In this document: positions 10,713 through 19,342 of the stretch, piece by piece
Numbering within the stretch: position 1 is the stretch's first letter
Layout of the letters: each line of letters opens with the position of its first letter
NCBI GenBank assembly: GCA_946886855.1
Contig: CAMPJJ010000055.1
Coordinates: 1 to 36,639 of the forward strand
Origin: an uncultured Roseateles sp.
Lineage (GTDB): Bacteria; Pseudomonadota; Gammaproteobacteria; Burkholderiales; Burkholderiaceae
Direction of reading: 5' to 3'
Length of the DNA: 36,639 nucleotides
Position numbers and translations under genes: made by a program
Notes under the pieces: generated by a model
Told to the model about the DNA's origin: nothing
Databases searched by the model: none
The model's input: only the letters and a program-made list of their open reading frames with translations

Positions 10713-10890
10713 GGCGGCCTCCTCGGTGGGTAGACGCCGGATCCTAGGCCGCGCTCCTGCCGCCGTCTGGCAGCAATCGGACCTGTTCCTCGACCGCCGA
10801 CACCTCCAAAAGGGTGGCGGCCCCGCGACGATTTCCCTTCAAACGGGGCGGATCGCGCGACCAGCGCCCTCTCGGCGCCATCCACAATAT

Positions 10891-10909
10891 TGCGAACCAT
10901 TCTCATTTG
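10891..10909. promoter_or_regulatory. Candidate Fur box upstream of TonB receptor
   Basis: TGCGAACCATTCTCATTTG is an AT-rich island in a GC-rich gap; its reverse complement contains AAATGAGAATGG, like the GAGAAT core of betaproteobacterial Fur sites. It lies 73 bp upstream of the receptor start at 10982. One half is degenerate, so confidence is moderate. It also shows that the in-frame ATG at 10814 is unlikely to be the true receptor start. Confidence 0.6.
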
Positions 10910-10981
10910 ATAACGTATCGCGTTACGCCGAACGCCGAACGCCGGCCCCGCTCCCGTTCCAGTACCTCCGGTCCCACCCCC

Positions 10982-13183
10982 ATGTCCCTCTCTGCTCCCC
11001 GCGTCCCCGTGCCCGCCGCGCCGCGCCTGTCTCCGATTTCCCTGTCCATCCTGGCGCTGCTGATGCCGCTCGCGGTCCAGGCCCAGACCGCGCCCGCCGG
11101 GGCGCCGGCCGCCGACGCGAAGTCCTCGACGCGTGCGTCGACCGCCACCGGCGACGGCACCCAGAAGCGCCTGCTGGACGAAGTCGTCGTCACCGGCGTG
11201 CGCAAGAAGACCTTCGCGGCGGAGACGGTGCGGGTCGGCGCCTTCCGCGACCAGGATCCGCTGGACGTGCCGCTGACCAACAGCGTGATGTCGCGCGACC
11301 TGCTGGACGCGCAGGCCGCGCAAGGCCTGTTCGACGCGCTGAAGAACACCGCCGGCGTGACCCGCTCGCAGGTCAGCGGCTCCACCTACGACAACCTTTC
11401 CATCCGCGGGATCATTGTCGAGAACCGCAGCAACTACCGCCTCAACGGCAACCTGCCCGTCGTCAACCTGATCGACATCCCGCTCGAGAACAAGGAGCAG
11501 GTCGAGGTGCTGAAAGGCGCCTCCTCGATGTACTACGGCATGGTGCCGCCGTCGGGCATCGTCAACTTCGTGACCAAGCGCGCCGGCCCGACGCCGGTGA
11601 CCTCGCTGACGACCACCGTCAACGACCACGGCGGCGCGAAGGTGCACATGGACATCGGCCGTCGCTTCGGCGCCGACGACAGCGTGGGCCTGCGCGTCAA
11701 CGCCGCGACCAGCAAGGAAGAGACCGGCATCGCCCGCTACAAGGGCGACCGCGACGTGCTGACCCTGGCCGCCGACTGGCGCGCGGCGTCGTGGGCCAAC
11801 TTCAAGCTGGACGTCGAGCACTACCGCAAGAACACCAGCGAGCAGGCCGGCATCCAGCTGCCCGCCGCGGTGAACGGCGTGATCACGCTGCCGCGCGTGC
11901 CGGACAACAAGACCAACCTCGCGCCCGAATGGGCCCGCTACGACGCGCAGGCCGACAACGTGCTGCTGCGCGGCGACTTCGCGCTGAGCGAGGACTGGGT
12001 GCTGAGCGTCGAGACCGGCCGCGCCCAGACCGAACGCGACCGCAACAACACGACCTTCATCAACTACAACCCGCAGACCGGCGCCGGCACGGCCAGCGTC
12101 AACACACTGAAGGGCCAGAAGTACACCAACACCAACCACCGCGTCGAGGCCATCGGCCGCTTCGACACCTTCGGCGTCGGGCATGAACTGACCCTGGGCA
12201 CGACCTACAACCGGCGCGAGTCCGCCGGCTGGATGAGCGGCACGGCGACCGCGCCGCAGAACCTGTACGCGCCGGTCGACATCGCGCCGCTGAGCCCGAC
12301 GCTGCGCCAGGCCGGCTTCCCGTCCGAGATCAACGACCGCGGCCTGTACGCCTTCGACCGCCTCTCCGTCGGCGAGCAGTGGCAGTTCCTGGCCGGCCTG
12401 CGCAAGACCCTCTACCGCAGCGAGGCGACCAGCCCCACCGCCCCGGTCGGCGTGTACCGCGCCGACAAGGTCACGCCCAACTTCTCGGTGATGTGGAAGC
12501 CGATGAAGACCCTGAGCGTCTACGGCAGCGTGCTGCGCGGCCTGGAAGAGACCGGCACCGCGCCGCTGAGCGCCGACAACGCCGGCCAGGTGCTGTCCCC
12601 GGCCGTCAGCAAGCAGCGCGAGCTGGGCGTGAAGGCGCGCCTGGGCGAGGTGCTGCTGCAGACCGCGGTGTTCCAGACGGACCGCGCGCTGACGACGACC
12701 ATCAACCGCGTCTACCAGATCGGCGGCGAGGCGCGGTACCGCGGCCTGGAGTTCTCCGCCAGCGGCGAGATCGGCCGCGACTTCGCGATCGTGGCCTCGG
12801 CGCTGCTGCTGGACGCCGAGATCACCAAGGTCGGCACCACCAACGCGGGCGAGCTGGGCCAGTCGCCGGAGAACACGCCGAAGAACACGCTGAGCCTGTT
12901 CGGCGAATACCGCGTGCCGACGGTGCCGGGCCTGTCGCTCAACGCCGGCGTGTACCACTTCGGCAAGCGCGCGGTGAACAACCTCAACCAGGGCTGGGTC
13001 GGCGCGTACGAGACGCTGTCCATCGGTGCCCGCTACCAGTTCCGCGTCATGGACAAGGCGGTGAACCTGCAGGCCAACGTCGACAACCTGACCGACAAGG
13101 ACTACTGGAGCACCGCCGGCAACAACCTGCTGGGCGTCGGCGCGCCGCGCACGGTGCGCCTGACCGCCAAGGTCGACTTCTGA
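10982..13183 (+). CDS. TonB-dependent siderophore receptor
   Basis: This 733-residue outer-membrane gated porin should import a ferric siderophore using TonB energy. It has a signal peptide ending near AVQA (34), a TonB box DEVVVTG (66-72) and a plug domain with DVPLTNSVMSRDLLDAQ, YDNLSIRGIIVENR and IEQ-like NKEQVEVLKGASSMYYG. The beta-barrel ends in NLTDKDYW and a terminal Phe (TAKVDF), the outer-membrane assembly signature. There is no N-terminal secretin/STN signalling domain, so it is not an FpvA-type transducer. The ATG at 10982 is chosen over upstream ATG 10814 because the Fur-box candidate lies between them. A PepSY gene follows 25 bp downstream. The ligand is not deducible. Confidence 0.93.
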   Translation: MSLSAPRVPVPAAPRLSPISLSILALLMPLAVQAQTAPAGAPAADAKSSTRASTATGDGTQKRLLDEVVVTGVRKKTFAAETVRVGAFRDQDPLDVPLTNSVMSRDLLDAQAAQGLFDALKNTAGVTRSQVSGSTYDNLSIRGIIVENRSNYRLNGNLPVVNLIDIPLENKEQVEVLKGASSMYYGMVPPSGIVNFVTKRAGPTPVTSLTTTVNDHGGAKVHMDIGRRFGADDSVGLRVNAATSKEETGIARYKGDRDVLTLAADWRAASWANFKLDVEHYRKNTSEQAGIQLPAAVNGVITLPRVPDNKTNLAPEWARYDAQADNVLLRGDFALSEDWVLSVETGRAQTERDRNNTTFINYNPQTGAGTASVNTLKGQKYTNTNHRVEAIGRFDTFGVGHELTLGTTYNRRESAGWMSGTATAPQNLYAPVDIAPLSPTLRQAGFPSEINDRGLYAFDRLSVGEQWQFLAGLRKTLYRSEATSPTAPVGVYRADKVTPNFSVMWKPMKTLSVYGSVLRGLEETGTAPLSADNAGQVLSPAVSKQRELGVKARLGEVLLQTAVFQTDRALTTTINRVYQIGGEARYRGLEFSASGEIGRDFAIVASALLLDAEITKVGTTNAGELGQSPENTPKNTLSLFGEYRVPTVPGLSLNAGVYHFGKRAVNNLNQGWVGAYETLSIGARYQFRVMDKAVNLQANVDNLTDKDYWSTAGNNLLGVGAPRTVRLTAKVDF

Positions 13184-13208
13184 TCGCCAGTCCGGGGAGC
13201 GAAGAGCC

Positions 13209-14318
13209 ATGGCGCTGATGACCGCCCGCCGCATCTGGATGTGGCTGCACCGCTGGATCGGGCTGACGCTGGGGATGCTGCTCGCCGCGGCGGCGCTGCT
13301 CGGCTCGCTGATGACGGTGCTGCGCCCGCTCGACGAGTCCCTGCATCCGGAGCTCTTCCGGGCGCCCGCCCACGACGCGACCCATGAAGCGGCCACGGCC
13401 GTCGTCGCGTCGAGCACGCCGTTCGAGACGCTGCGCCGCCGCGTGGCCGATGAATTCGGCCCCAAGGCGACGATGACCATCCGTCCGCCGCGCGAGGACG
13501 GCGACTCGCTGCGCGTGGCCGTCCGCTCGCCCGGCTGGGCGGGCACGGTCTATCTGGACCCGGTCAGCGTCGTCGAACTCGGTCGGCGGGGCGAGACGGA
13601 AGGCGTGGCCAACTTCGTCTTCGAGCTGCACAGCGAGCTGCTGCTCGGCGACACCGGCAAGGCGGTGCTGGCTTTCACCGCGTTGGCCTATCTCCTGCTG
13701 CTGATCACCGGGCTGATCCTGTGGTGGCCGATGAACGCGGCGCAATGGCGACACGCCTTCAAGCTGAAGCTGGACAAGGGCACGACGCGCAGCCTGTTCG
13801 ACCTGCACCGCTTCGCGGGCGCCGTGCTGGGCCTGATGATCGCCGTGGCCGTCGCCAGCGGCGCGTGGATGGCCTACCGGCCCATCGGCGGCTGGCTCAA
13901 CACGGTGGTCGGCGACGTCGCGCCCAAGCCCCCCAGGATCGAGAAGACGACGGGCGAGCGCGTGCCGCTGGACCTCGTCGTCGCCGAGGCCCGCAGGCGC
14001 TGGCCGGGCGCGCAGCTCGGCTTCATCCAGCTGGGCGCCGCGGACACCCGGCCGGTGCGCCTGCGCTTCAAGCTGGCGGGCGATCCGCATCCGAACGGGC
14101 TGTCGTCGATCTGGGCGCATCCGGTCGACGGCCGCGTGCTCAGCCAGCAGCGCTGGGACGACCTCGACCTCGCGGTGCGGTCCACCGCGTGGATCTACCC
14201 GCTGCATGCGGGCGAGCTTTTCGGTCTGGCCAACCGCGTGATCACCGGCGTGCTGGGGCTGGTGCTGTTCAGCATGGGCATCACCGGCGCGTGGTTGTGG
14301 TGGCGCCGGCGGCGCTGA
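13209..14318 (+). CDS. PepSY-associated TM domain protein (siderophore-iron linked)
   Basis: This 369-residue inner-membrane protein has four predicted helices, near 14-38 (IGLTLGMLLAAAALLGSL), 150-172, 195-217 and 345-366. Periplasmic PepSY-type regions lie between them. Family markers are MWLHRWIGLTLG at the N-terminus, LLLITGLILWWP and DLHRFAGAVLG. Such genes often sit beside TonB siderophore receptors and some members are proposed to reduce or release ferric iron. Conserved histidines in LHRW, ELHSE, DLHRF and PLHAGE could bind haem or metal. The ATG at 13209 follows GGGGAGCGAAGAG. It is in one operon with the receptor. Confidence 0.85.
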   Translation: MALMTARRIWMWLHRWIGLTLGMLLAAAALLGSLMTVLRPLDESLHPELFRAPAHDATHEAATAVVASSTPFETLRRRVADEFGPKATMTIRPPREDGDSLRVAVRSPGWAGTVYLDPVSVVELGRRGETEGVANFVFELHSELLLGDTGKAVLAFTALAYLLLLITGLILWWPMNAAQWRHAFKLKLDKGTTRSLFDLHRFAGAVLGLMIAVAVASGAWMAYRPIGGWLNTVVGDVAPKPPRIEKTTGERVPLDLVVAEARRRWPGAQLGFIQLGAADTRPVRLRFKLAGDPHPNGLSSIWAHPVDGRVLSQQRWDDLDLAVRSTAWIYPLHAGELFGLANRVITGVLGLVLFSMGITGAWLWWRRRR

Positions 14319-14324
14319 GCCGCC

Positions 14325-17000
14325 TCAGGATCCGATCAACTCATCCACGCAACGCGCGACCAGCGCGCTGTCGTCATCGAAGTAATGCGTGTGCGCGCCC
14401 GCGCCGACGCAGACGTCCTTGCGCGGCGGCACATCCAGCGCCACGGCGCCCCGCGCGTAGAACGCGGACTGGTGGACGGCCCCGGGCGGCGACGGTTCCC
14501 AGATCCAGCGCCCGACGTAGTCCCCCGCGGCAAACGCATTGGTCCACTTGTCCACGCCCAGCTGGTCCAGCGCGGGACCGGTGCGGACCCAGTGGTACAG
14601 GTCGGGGAAGCGCGCCGCATACAGCTGGCGCAGCGGGCTGCCGGCGGTGAACAGGTGGACCTCGACGTCCTGCAGCCATTGGCCCAGCCGGCCGGCCCGG
14701 CTGCCGGGGTCGCGCATGGCGCGGTAGGTCAGGTAACGCAGCAGGTCCGCCGTGATGACCGTGCCCTGGCTGTGCGACACGAGCACGACGCGGGACACGC
14801 CGTCCTCCTTCAGGTGCTCCAGCAGGGCCACATAGCGCGCGAAGATGCGGGCGCGCGGGATCGCGTTGCGCGGGAACTCGCGCAGGTAGTTGTCGACGTC
14901 CAGCAGCGCGTCCAGCGGCGCCCGCAGCCACGGCACGTACTTGGACAGCGTGCGGCCGAACAGCGTCAGCGCGCCCAGCGCCGACACCGACCCGATCACG
15001 AACGGCGCCAGCAGCGACTGCGATGCGAACCCCGTGCCGCTGATCGCCTGCTTCAGGTCCGCCGCGGTGAACGGCCCCACCAGCCGCAGCAGGTCCACCA
15101 GGTAGACGCCGCCGATGTAGGTCGTCGCCAGCGCGCTCACGATGGCGAGCAGCGCGATGAAGTCCTCCAGCCGCTCATAGCCGCCGGTCAGCCAGCGGCC
15201 GAGGTTGCCCGCCGTCCCCACGCCGCGCTGCAGCTCGGCCAGGACGCTGGGCAGCAGGCTCACCACCACGTAGGCCACCAGCGCCAGCAGCAGCATGGCC
15301 ACCAGGAAGAAGGTCGCCGTGCTGTACACATACCGCAGCGTCAGGAAGCTCTCGGCCGGCAGCGCCCGGTAGATGTCGGCGGCACGGTGCTGGAAACCCC
15401 AGGCATCGGCGCTGACCTCGAACTGCAGGTCGAACAGCCAGGGGCGGTAGCCCCACTTGCCCCCCGCCCGTTCGAGCACCTGGTGCCCGGCGGCCCAGAT
15501 CACCATGCCCACGGCGGTGAACGAGGTCACGGACACGAACAGCCCCAGCCGCGCCGTCGCGACGCTGGCCCGCGCCGCACCGCCGAGCCCCGCCTGGCGC
15601 ACGCCGTACCAGGTCCACGGCACGATCAGGGCGGCGGCGGTGATCCACCAGACATAGGTGCCCATCAGCATCACCTCGATGGCGCGCAGCGCCGCGGCGG
15701 TCCACCAGGTCCAGAGATCCTGCCGCGGCGGGACCGCGAGCATGACGACCGCGATGGTGCCCAGGCTCACCGCCAGGAAGACCCGGCCGATCAGCAGCGT
15801 CGACACGAAGCGCCGGTCCGCGAAGTCCAGGCCGGCGTCGCACAGCAGCGCGAGCACGGCCAGCACGGCGATCCCGAGCACCCACGGCGCGGCGAAACCC
15901 TTCAACGCGACGCCGGCGGCCACCGCCAGCAGGAGCAGCAGCAGCCGCCCCACCGGTGATCGCACGTGGCGGTAGACCAGCCACCAGAAGGCGAGCGCCG
16001 GCAGCCCCACGGCGAGCATCGTCCGGACGCCCTCGGCGGTGTCGCCCTGCGGGTCCTCGTTCAGCGCCGACATCACGACGATGAAGGTCCCCAGCAGCAG
16101 CGTCTGCAGGAAGAGGTGGGACAGCACATGCGCGAAGGACCAGTCCAGCGCCGTCTGGAGCCAGGACAGCCGGGCCCAGCGCCGCCGGATCCCCGCGGGC
16201 GCCCCGGCGGCATCGGCCGCGTGCCGTGCCTGGTCGATCGTGTCGCGCGCCAGCTTGGACAGCCGGAACAGGATGGTGAACAGCTCGGTCAGGATGGTCG
16301 GCAGTGCGCTGGACAGCCGCGAGAGGTCGGCCCAGTACAGCTCATGGAGGTCGACCTGCTGGGTGGTCCGCGCCTGCGCGTCCTCGCGGGTGATGCGGAC
16401 CCGGTGACCCTCGACCTGTTCGGCGGCCGCCTTGCCGCGCTGCGCCTTGAACAGCAGGTAATCGGTGAAGGCGATGCCGAGGTCCGGCTCGCCCTTCAAC
16501 GGATCGCCCGGTGCCTGCGATCGGGCCCCCTTGGCGTCGTGCGCCGAGCGGATCGTCGACTGGTAGTCCTGGACTTTCGCCCGGTCCTCGGCAACCCCGC
16601 GGGCCGAGGCGTCCAGCCAGCCGGTCCGTTGGAAGTCCGATCTCAGCGACTGTCGCAGCGCCTTCATCGCGGTGGGACGTTCGTCAGGGTCGCGCACCGC
16701 CGGCACGCAGCCCTCGAGGACCGGGACCCGCAGCAGCAGGCAGTCGCAGCTGCCGTCGCGGTAGTGCACGTCCCTGGGCGGACGCGCGGTCAGGAGCGCC
16801 GCCAGCGCATGCACGGTGGCGCCGGGCGCCTGGTCCGCCACCCCGTGCACGGCGACGACCGCCACGCGCGGGCCGGGCGCCAGCGGTGCTGCCAACCCAC
16901 CAGGTGCATCAGGCGCATCAGGTGCATCGGAGGCATCGGAGGCATCGCGCGCCGCGATCTCCTCGCGTTCGTCACGCGGGTCCAGCCCTGGCTCGGTCAT
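14325..17000 (-). CDS. Large membrane protein with split alpha/beta-hydrolase (lipase-like) domain
   Basis: This 891-residue protein has no signal peptide. A first strand and oxyanion-type loop, VAVVAVHGVADQ, lies at 46-57. A nucleophile elbow VLVSHSQGTVITADLL (Ser744) appears only near the C-terminus, followed by a plausible acid (Asp827 in NAFAAGDYVGRW) and His (GAHTHYFDD, 870-872). Between them, about 285-685, are roughly ten hydrophobic helices. It therefore looks like a hydrolase fold interrupted by an integral membrane domain. Five 9-bp repeats encode an Asp-Ala-Ser/Pro tract (19-33). The ATG at 17000 has GGGAGGTGG upstream. It is tail-to-tail with the PepSY gene (6 bp) and divergent from an orphan gene. 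A lipase or phospholipase role is inference; I do not recognise a characterised homologue. Confidence 0.75.
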   Translation of the reverse strand: MTEPGLDPRDEREEIAARDASDASDAPDAPDAPGGLAAPLAPGPRVAVVAVHGVADQAPGATVHALAALLTARPPRDVHYRDGSCDCLLLRVPVLEGCVPAVRDPDERPTAMKALRQSLRSDFQRTGWLDASARGVAEDRAKVQDYQSTIRSAHDAKGARSQAPGDPLKGEPDLGIAFTDYLLFKAQRGKAAAEQVEGHRVRITREDAQARTTQQVDLHELYWADLSRLSSALPTILTELFTILFRLSKLARDTIDQARHAADAAGAPAGIRRRWARLSWLQTALDWSFAHVLSHLFLQTLLLGTFIVVMSALNEDPQGDTAEGVRTMLAVGLPALAFWWLVYRHVRSPVGRLLLLLLAVAAGVALKGFAAPWVLGIAVLAVLALLCDAGLDFADRRFVSTLLIGRVFLAVSLGTIAVVMLAVPPRQDLWTWWTAAALRAIEVMLMGTYVWWITAAALIVPWTWYGVRQAGLGGAARASVATARLGLFVSVTSFTAVGMVIWAAGHQVLERAGGKWGYRPWLFDLQFEVSADAWGFQHRAADIYRALPAESFLTLRYVYSTATFFLVAMLLLALVAYVVVSLLPSVLAELQRGVGTAGNLGRWLTGGYERLEDFIALLAIVSALATTYIGGVYLVDLLRLVGPFTAADLKQAISGTGFASQSLLAPFVIGSVSALGALTLFGRTLSKYVPWLRAPLDALLDVDNYLREFPRNAIPRARIFARYVALLEHLKEDGVSRVVLVSHSQGTVITADLLRYLTYRAMRDPGSRAGRLGQWLQDVEVHLFTAGSPLRQLYAARFPDLYHWVRTGPALDQLGVDKWTNAFAAGDYVGRWIWEPSPPGAVHQSAFYARGAVALDVPPRKDVCVGAGAHTHYFDDDSALVARCVDELIGS
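16902..16946. repeat. Five 9-bp tandem repeats, in coding sequence
   Basis: Units AGGTGCATC, AGGCGCATC, AGGTGCATC, GGAGGCATC and GGAGGCATC run head to tail in frame, encoding (on the minus strand) the Asp-Ala-Ser and Asp-Ala-Pro triplets in the hydrolase N-terminal tail. Being a multiple of three, copy-number change would lengthen or shorten the linker without breaking the frame. Confidence 0.9.
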
Positions 17001-17237
17001 GGCATCCACCTCCCGGACCTGGAGGATGGTGCGCCCCGCCCGCGGTGTCATCCCCCATGGAGGGGACACCCCGCGCCGGCAGCTTTTCCCGATGCCGGCG
17101 CCTCCGAGCAAGACCCGGCCCCACCGCGCCGGGTCAGGCGTCCCCGACGATGGCGACGGACTCCTCCACCCCCGGGACTCCCATCTGCCCACCGTCCTGC
17201 GCCATCGCCTCCCTCACCCCGGTGCTTCTCCAACCTG

Positions 17238-18362
17238 ATGCCGCTGTACCACCTCCCGCCTTCGCCCATCCCGCCGTCCCCGGTGGGCATGCCTGCCACG
17301 CCGGCCGGACTGGACCTGTCCGCCGACAACCGCGAGAACCCCGAGAACCCCGAGAACCCCGATGTCGCCGGGATCGCCGAGGCCCCGCCCGCCGCGCCGA
17401 CGCCCGACGCCCCGGCCGTGCAGGCGCTCGAACGCCGCTGGGCCCGCTCGATCGCGACGCACGCGCTGTGGTCGCGGCAGGCGCCCGTCGTGCCGCTGCT
17501 GCTGGACTGGCTGCGCGATGCCGAGCCCATCGCCCGCGCGCTGGGCCCGGCGATGTGGCGGCACTTCGCACAGCATCTGTTGCAGCATGCCAGCACGCGC
17601 GACCTGCGCGCGATGGGGCTGGACGAGCGCGTCGAGTCCCGCGTCTGGGCGTCCTGGCCCGAATGGCGGACCGCCGGCTTCCGCATCGCCGACGCGCCGG
17701 GGCGCCTGCACCGGGCCGTCGTCTGGTGGGAGGACGGGCGCCTGCCCGAGTACCCCGACACCGAGCGCGTGTTCGAGACGCCTTATGGCGCCGCGCTCTG
17801 GCTCGACGGCCGGCTGCTGCCCTATCCGCAGGAGCTGAACTTCGGCTGTTCGGTCAACGGCTCGGGCGAATGGATCGACGACCGCTACTTCGTCGTCGAC
17901 GTCGACGGCCCGACGGAGCATCCCGACTACGTCGAGGAGCTCGCCAACGGCCGGGGCTCGGTGCTGAGCCTGCTGGTGGTCGATGCGCGGCACCGGACCT
18001 GCCACCTGCTCAACCCGCGCGCCCATGAACCGTGGCTGCGCCCGCGCATCACCGTGCAGGACGACGGCCGCTGGCGCATCGATCCCGGCACCGACGCCGG
18101 CGATGCCGACACGCTGTACGACGAGGACGCCGACCGGCCCGCCATGCCCTCGCGGCTGATGCTGCCGTCGGACCTGCCGCCGGCCTCCATCGAGGCCGAG
18201 ATCCCCGACGACGAAGCGGAGCCGCGCTCCCTCGCGCCGGCCTGGCGCCATGTCGTCGACGCCTGGAACGCGGACAGCGACCGGCTGGTCGGCCTGCTCG
18301 GCGAGATGAACTACGAACTGGCCCTGGACAGCTTCCGCGACGCCGCCCTGGGCTGGCGGTGA
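17238..18362 (+). CDS. Hypothetical protein, unknown family
   Basis: I do not recognise this 374-residue protein. No signal peptide, membrane helix or catalytic motif is obvious. The first 60 residues are Pro-rich and low in complexity, with an ENPENPENP tract from three 9-bp repeats. The rest looks globular and Trp-rich: ERRWARSIATHALW, WASWPEWRTAGFRI, LNFGCSVNGSGEWIDDRYFVVDVDG, LLVVDARHRTCHLLNPR. A helical, acidic C-terminus follows (EIPDDEAE, then MNYELALDSFRDAALGWR). ATG 17238 lacks a good ribosome site; ATG 17289 (GGTGG upstream) is a realistic alternative. Its last 52 bases overlap the convergent LysR gene. It is divergent from the 891-residue hydrolase, which hints at a shared role but does not prove one. 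Confidence 0.7.
   Translation: MPLYHLPPSPIPPSPVGMPATPAGLDLSADNRENPENPENPDVAGIAEAPPAAPTPDAPAVQALERRWARSIATHALWSRQAPVVPLLLDWLRDAEPIARALGPAMWRHFAQHLLQHASTRDLRAMGLDERVESRVWASWPEWRTAGFRIADAPGRLHRAVVWWEDGRLPEYPDTERVFETPYGAALWLDGRLLPYPQELNFGCSVNGSGEWIDDRYFVVDVDGPTEHPDYVEELANGRGSVLSLLVVDARHRTCHLLNPRAHEPWLRPRITVQDDGRWRIDPGTDAGDADTLYDEDADRPAMPSRLMLPSDLPPASIEAEIPDDEAEPRSLAPAWRHVVDAWNADSDRLVGLLGEMNYELALDSFRDAALGWR
17334..17360. repeat. Three 9-bp tandem repeats, in coding sequence
   Basis: GAGAACCCC occurs three times in perfect register, encoding Glu-Asn-Pro three times in the N-terminal tail of the 374-residue orphan. Confidence 0.92.
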
Positions 18363-19306
18363 GGCGGGTGGGCGGCGGCCGCCTCCCGGCAGCAGGCCAT
18401 GAACTGCACCGCCGCCGGGGACGGGCGGCGGGCCCGCATGGTCAGCAGGCCCACCGGCGGCAGGTCGATCGGCACCTCGATCGGCAAGGCCTTGGCCAGC
18501 CCTTCCCGGGCGAGGTAGCGCGCCACGTTGTCCGCCACGAACGCCGCCGCGCCGCGCTGGCGCAGGAAGGTCAGCGTGACCAGGAAGGACGCGCTCTCGA
18601 CGATGTCGCTCGGCGGATCCAGTTGCTGTGAATAGAACATCTGGTTGAGCTTGATCCGCGACGAGGCCCACGGCGGCGGCATCACCCACGGCATGCGGGC
18701 CAGCTCGGCCCAGGGCGGCCGTTTCGGCTTGCGGGCCGTCGCCAGCGGGTGGTCCGGCCGCACGACGATGCGCATCGCCTCCTCGACCAGCGGCTCGGTC
18801 GCCAGGTCCGGCGACGCGTAGCCGGGCTCCAGCCGCGCGACGATCACGTCCAGCTCGCCCACGCGCAGCCGCGGCAGCAGGCGCGTCAGGTCGCCTTCCT
18901 CGATGTGGACCGTCGTCAGCGACGAATGGCGCTTGAGGCGCTCGACGGCGCCGGCCACCAGCCCCGGCGTGGCCACCACCATCGCGCCGACGCTCACCCG
19001 TCCGGCAGCGCCGCTGGCCACGGCGTCGATCTCGTCGCGGGTGCGCGCGAAGTCCGACAGCACCGAGCGCGCGAAGCGCACCACCGCCTCGCCGAAGGGC
19101 GTGGGCTCGGTGCCGCGCGTGGAGCGCGTGAACAGGTCCAGCCCGAACATGCGCTCGACCTCGGCCAGCGACTTGGACACCGCCGGCTGCGTCTGCGACA
19201 GGAACTCCGACGCCCGGCCGAGATGGCGGAACTGGTCGAGCGCCACCAGCATCTGCAGATGGCGCAGCTTCAGGTTGGAACGGAGGACGCGATCGATCTG
19301 GCTCAT
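18311..19306 (-). CDS. LysR-family transcriptional regulator of the sugar-acid cluster
   Basis: This 331-residue protein has an N-terminal winged helix-turn-helix (LRHLQMLVALDQFRHLGRASEFL, then QTQPAVSKSLAEVERMFG, about 14-60). A periplasmic-binding-protein-like effector domain (about 95-305) contains RVGELDVIVARLEPG and VESASFLVTLTFLRQRGAAAFV. A Ser/Arg-rich tail beyond 305 reads into the convergent orphan gene, giving a 52-bp overlap. It is divergent from the Bug/UxaA/ALDH/aldolase/dehydrogenase genes, the usual LysR arrangement, so it likely activates them in response to a sugar acid or intermediate. A 13-bp palindrome at 19343-19355 fits a LysR site. The effector is unknown. Confidence 0.88.
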   Translation of the reverse strand: MSQIDRVLRSNLKLRHLQMLVALDQFRHLGRASEFLSQTQPAVSKSLAEVERMFGLDLFTRSTRGTEPTPFGEAVVRFARSVLSDFARTRDEIDAVASGAAGRVSVGAMVVATPGLVAGAVERLKRHSSLTTVHIEEGDLTRLLPRLRVGELDVIVARLEPGYASPDLATEPLVEEAMRIVVRPDHPLATARKPKRPPWAELARMPWVMPPPWASSRIKLNQMFYSQQLDPPSDIVESASFLVTLTFLRQRGAAAFVADNVARYLAREGLAKALPIEVPIDLPPVGLLTMRARRPSPAAVQFMACCREAAAAHPPHRQPRAASRKLSRASS

Positions 19307-19342
19307 GGGCGCATCTTAGGAGCCCGGCGGGCCTTCATGCCG

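Noticed and set aside
10814..10981. N-terminal STN signalling domain on the TonB receptor
   Set aside because: The upstream in-frame stretch contains the Fur-box candidate and no STN-like sequence.
10709..13546. Very long open frame (about 945 codons) on the minus strand across the TonB receptor and PepSY genes
   Set aside because: It is the antisense shadow of GC-rich coding sequence; the product is a featureless Arg/Val/His/Gln-rich string, while the plus strand encodes a full receptor with signal peptide and terminal Phe.
14385..15959. Plus-strand open frame of 524 codons inside the membrane hydrolase gene
   Set aside because: Composition is a Gln/Arg/His-rich shadow with no motif; the minus strand has membrane helices, hydrolase motifs and a good ribosome site.
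15966..17237. Upstream open extension of the 374-residue orphan, which would make a protein of about 798 residues
   Set aside because: The extension is antisense to the hydrolase gene and has shadow composition; coding character begins near 17238.
14325..18362. Type VI secretion lipase effector with immunity partner
   Set aside because: No VgrG, Hcp, PAAR or DUF4123 gene is present and the partner has no signal peptide; the idea cannot be supported from this window.
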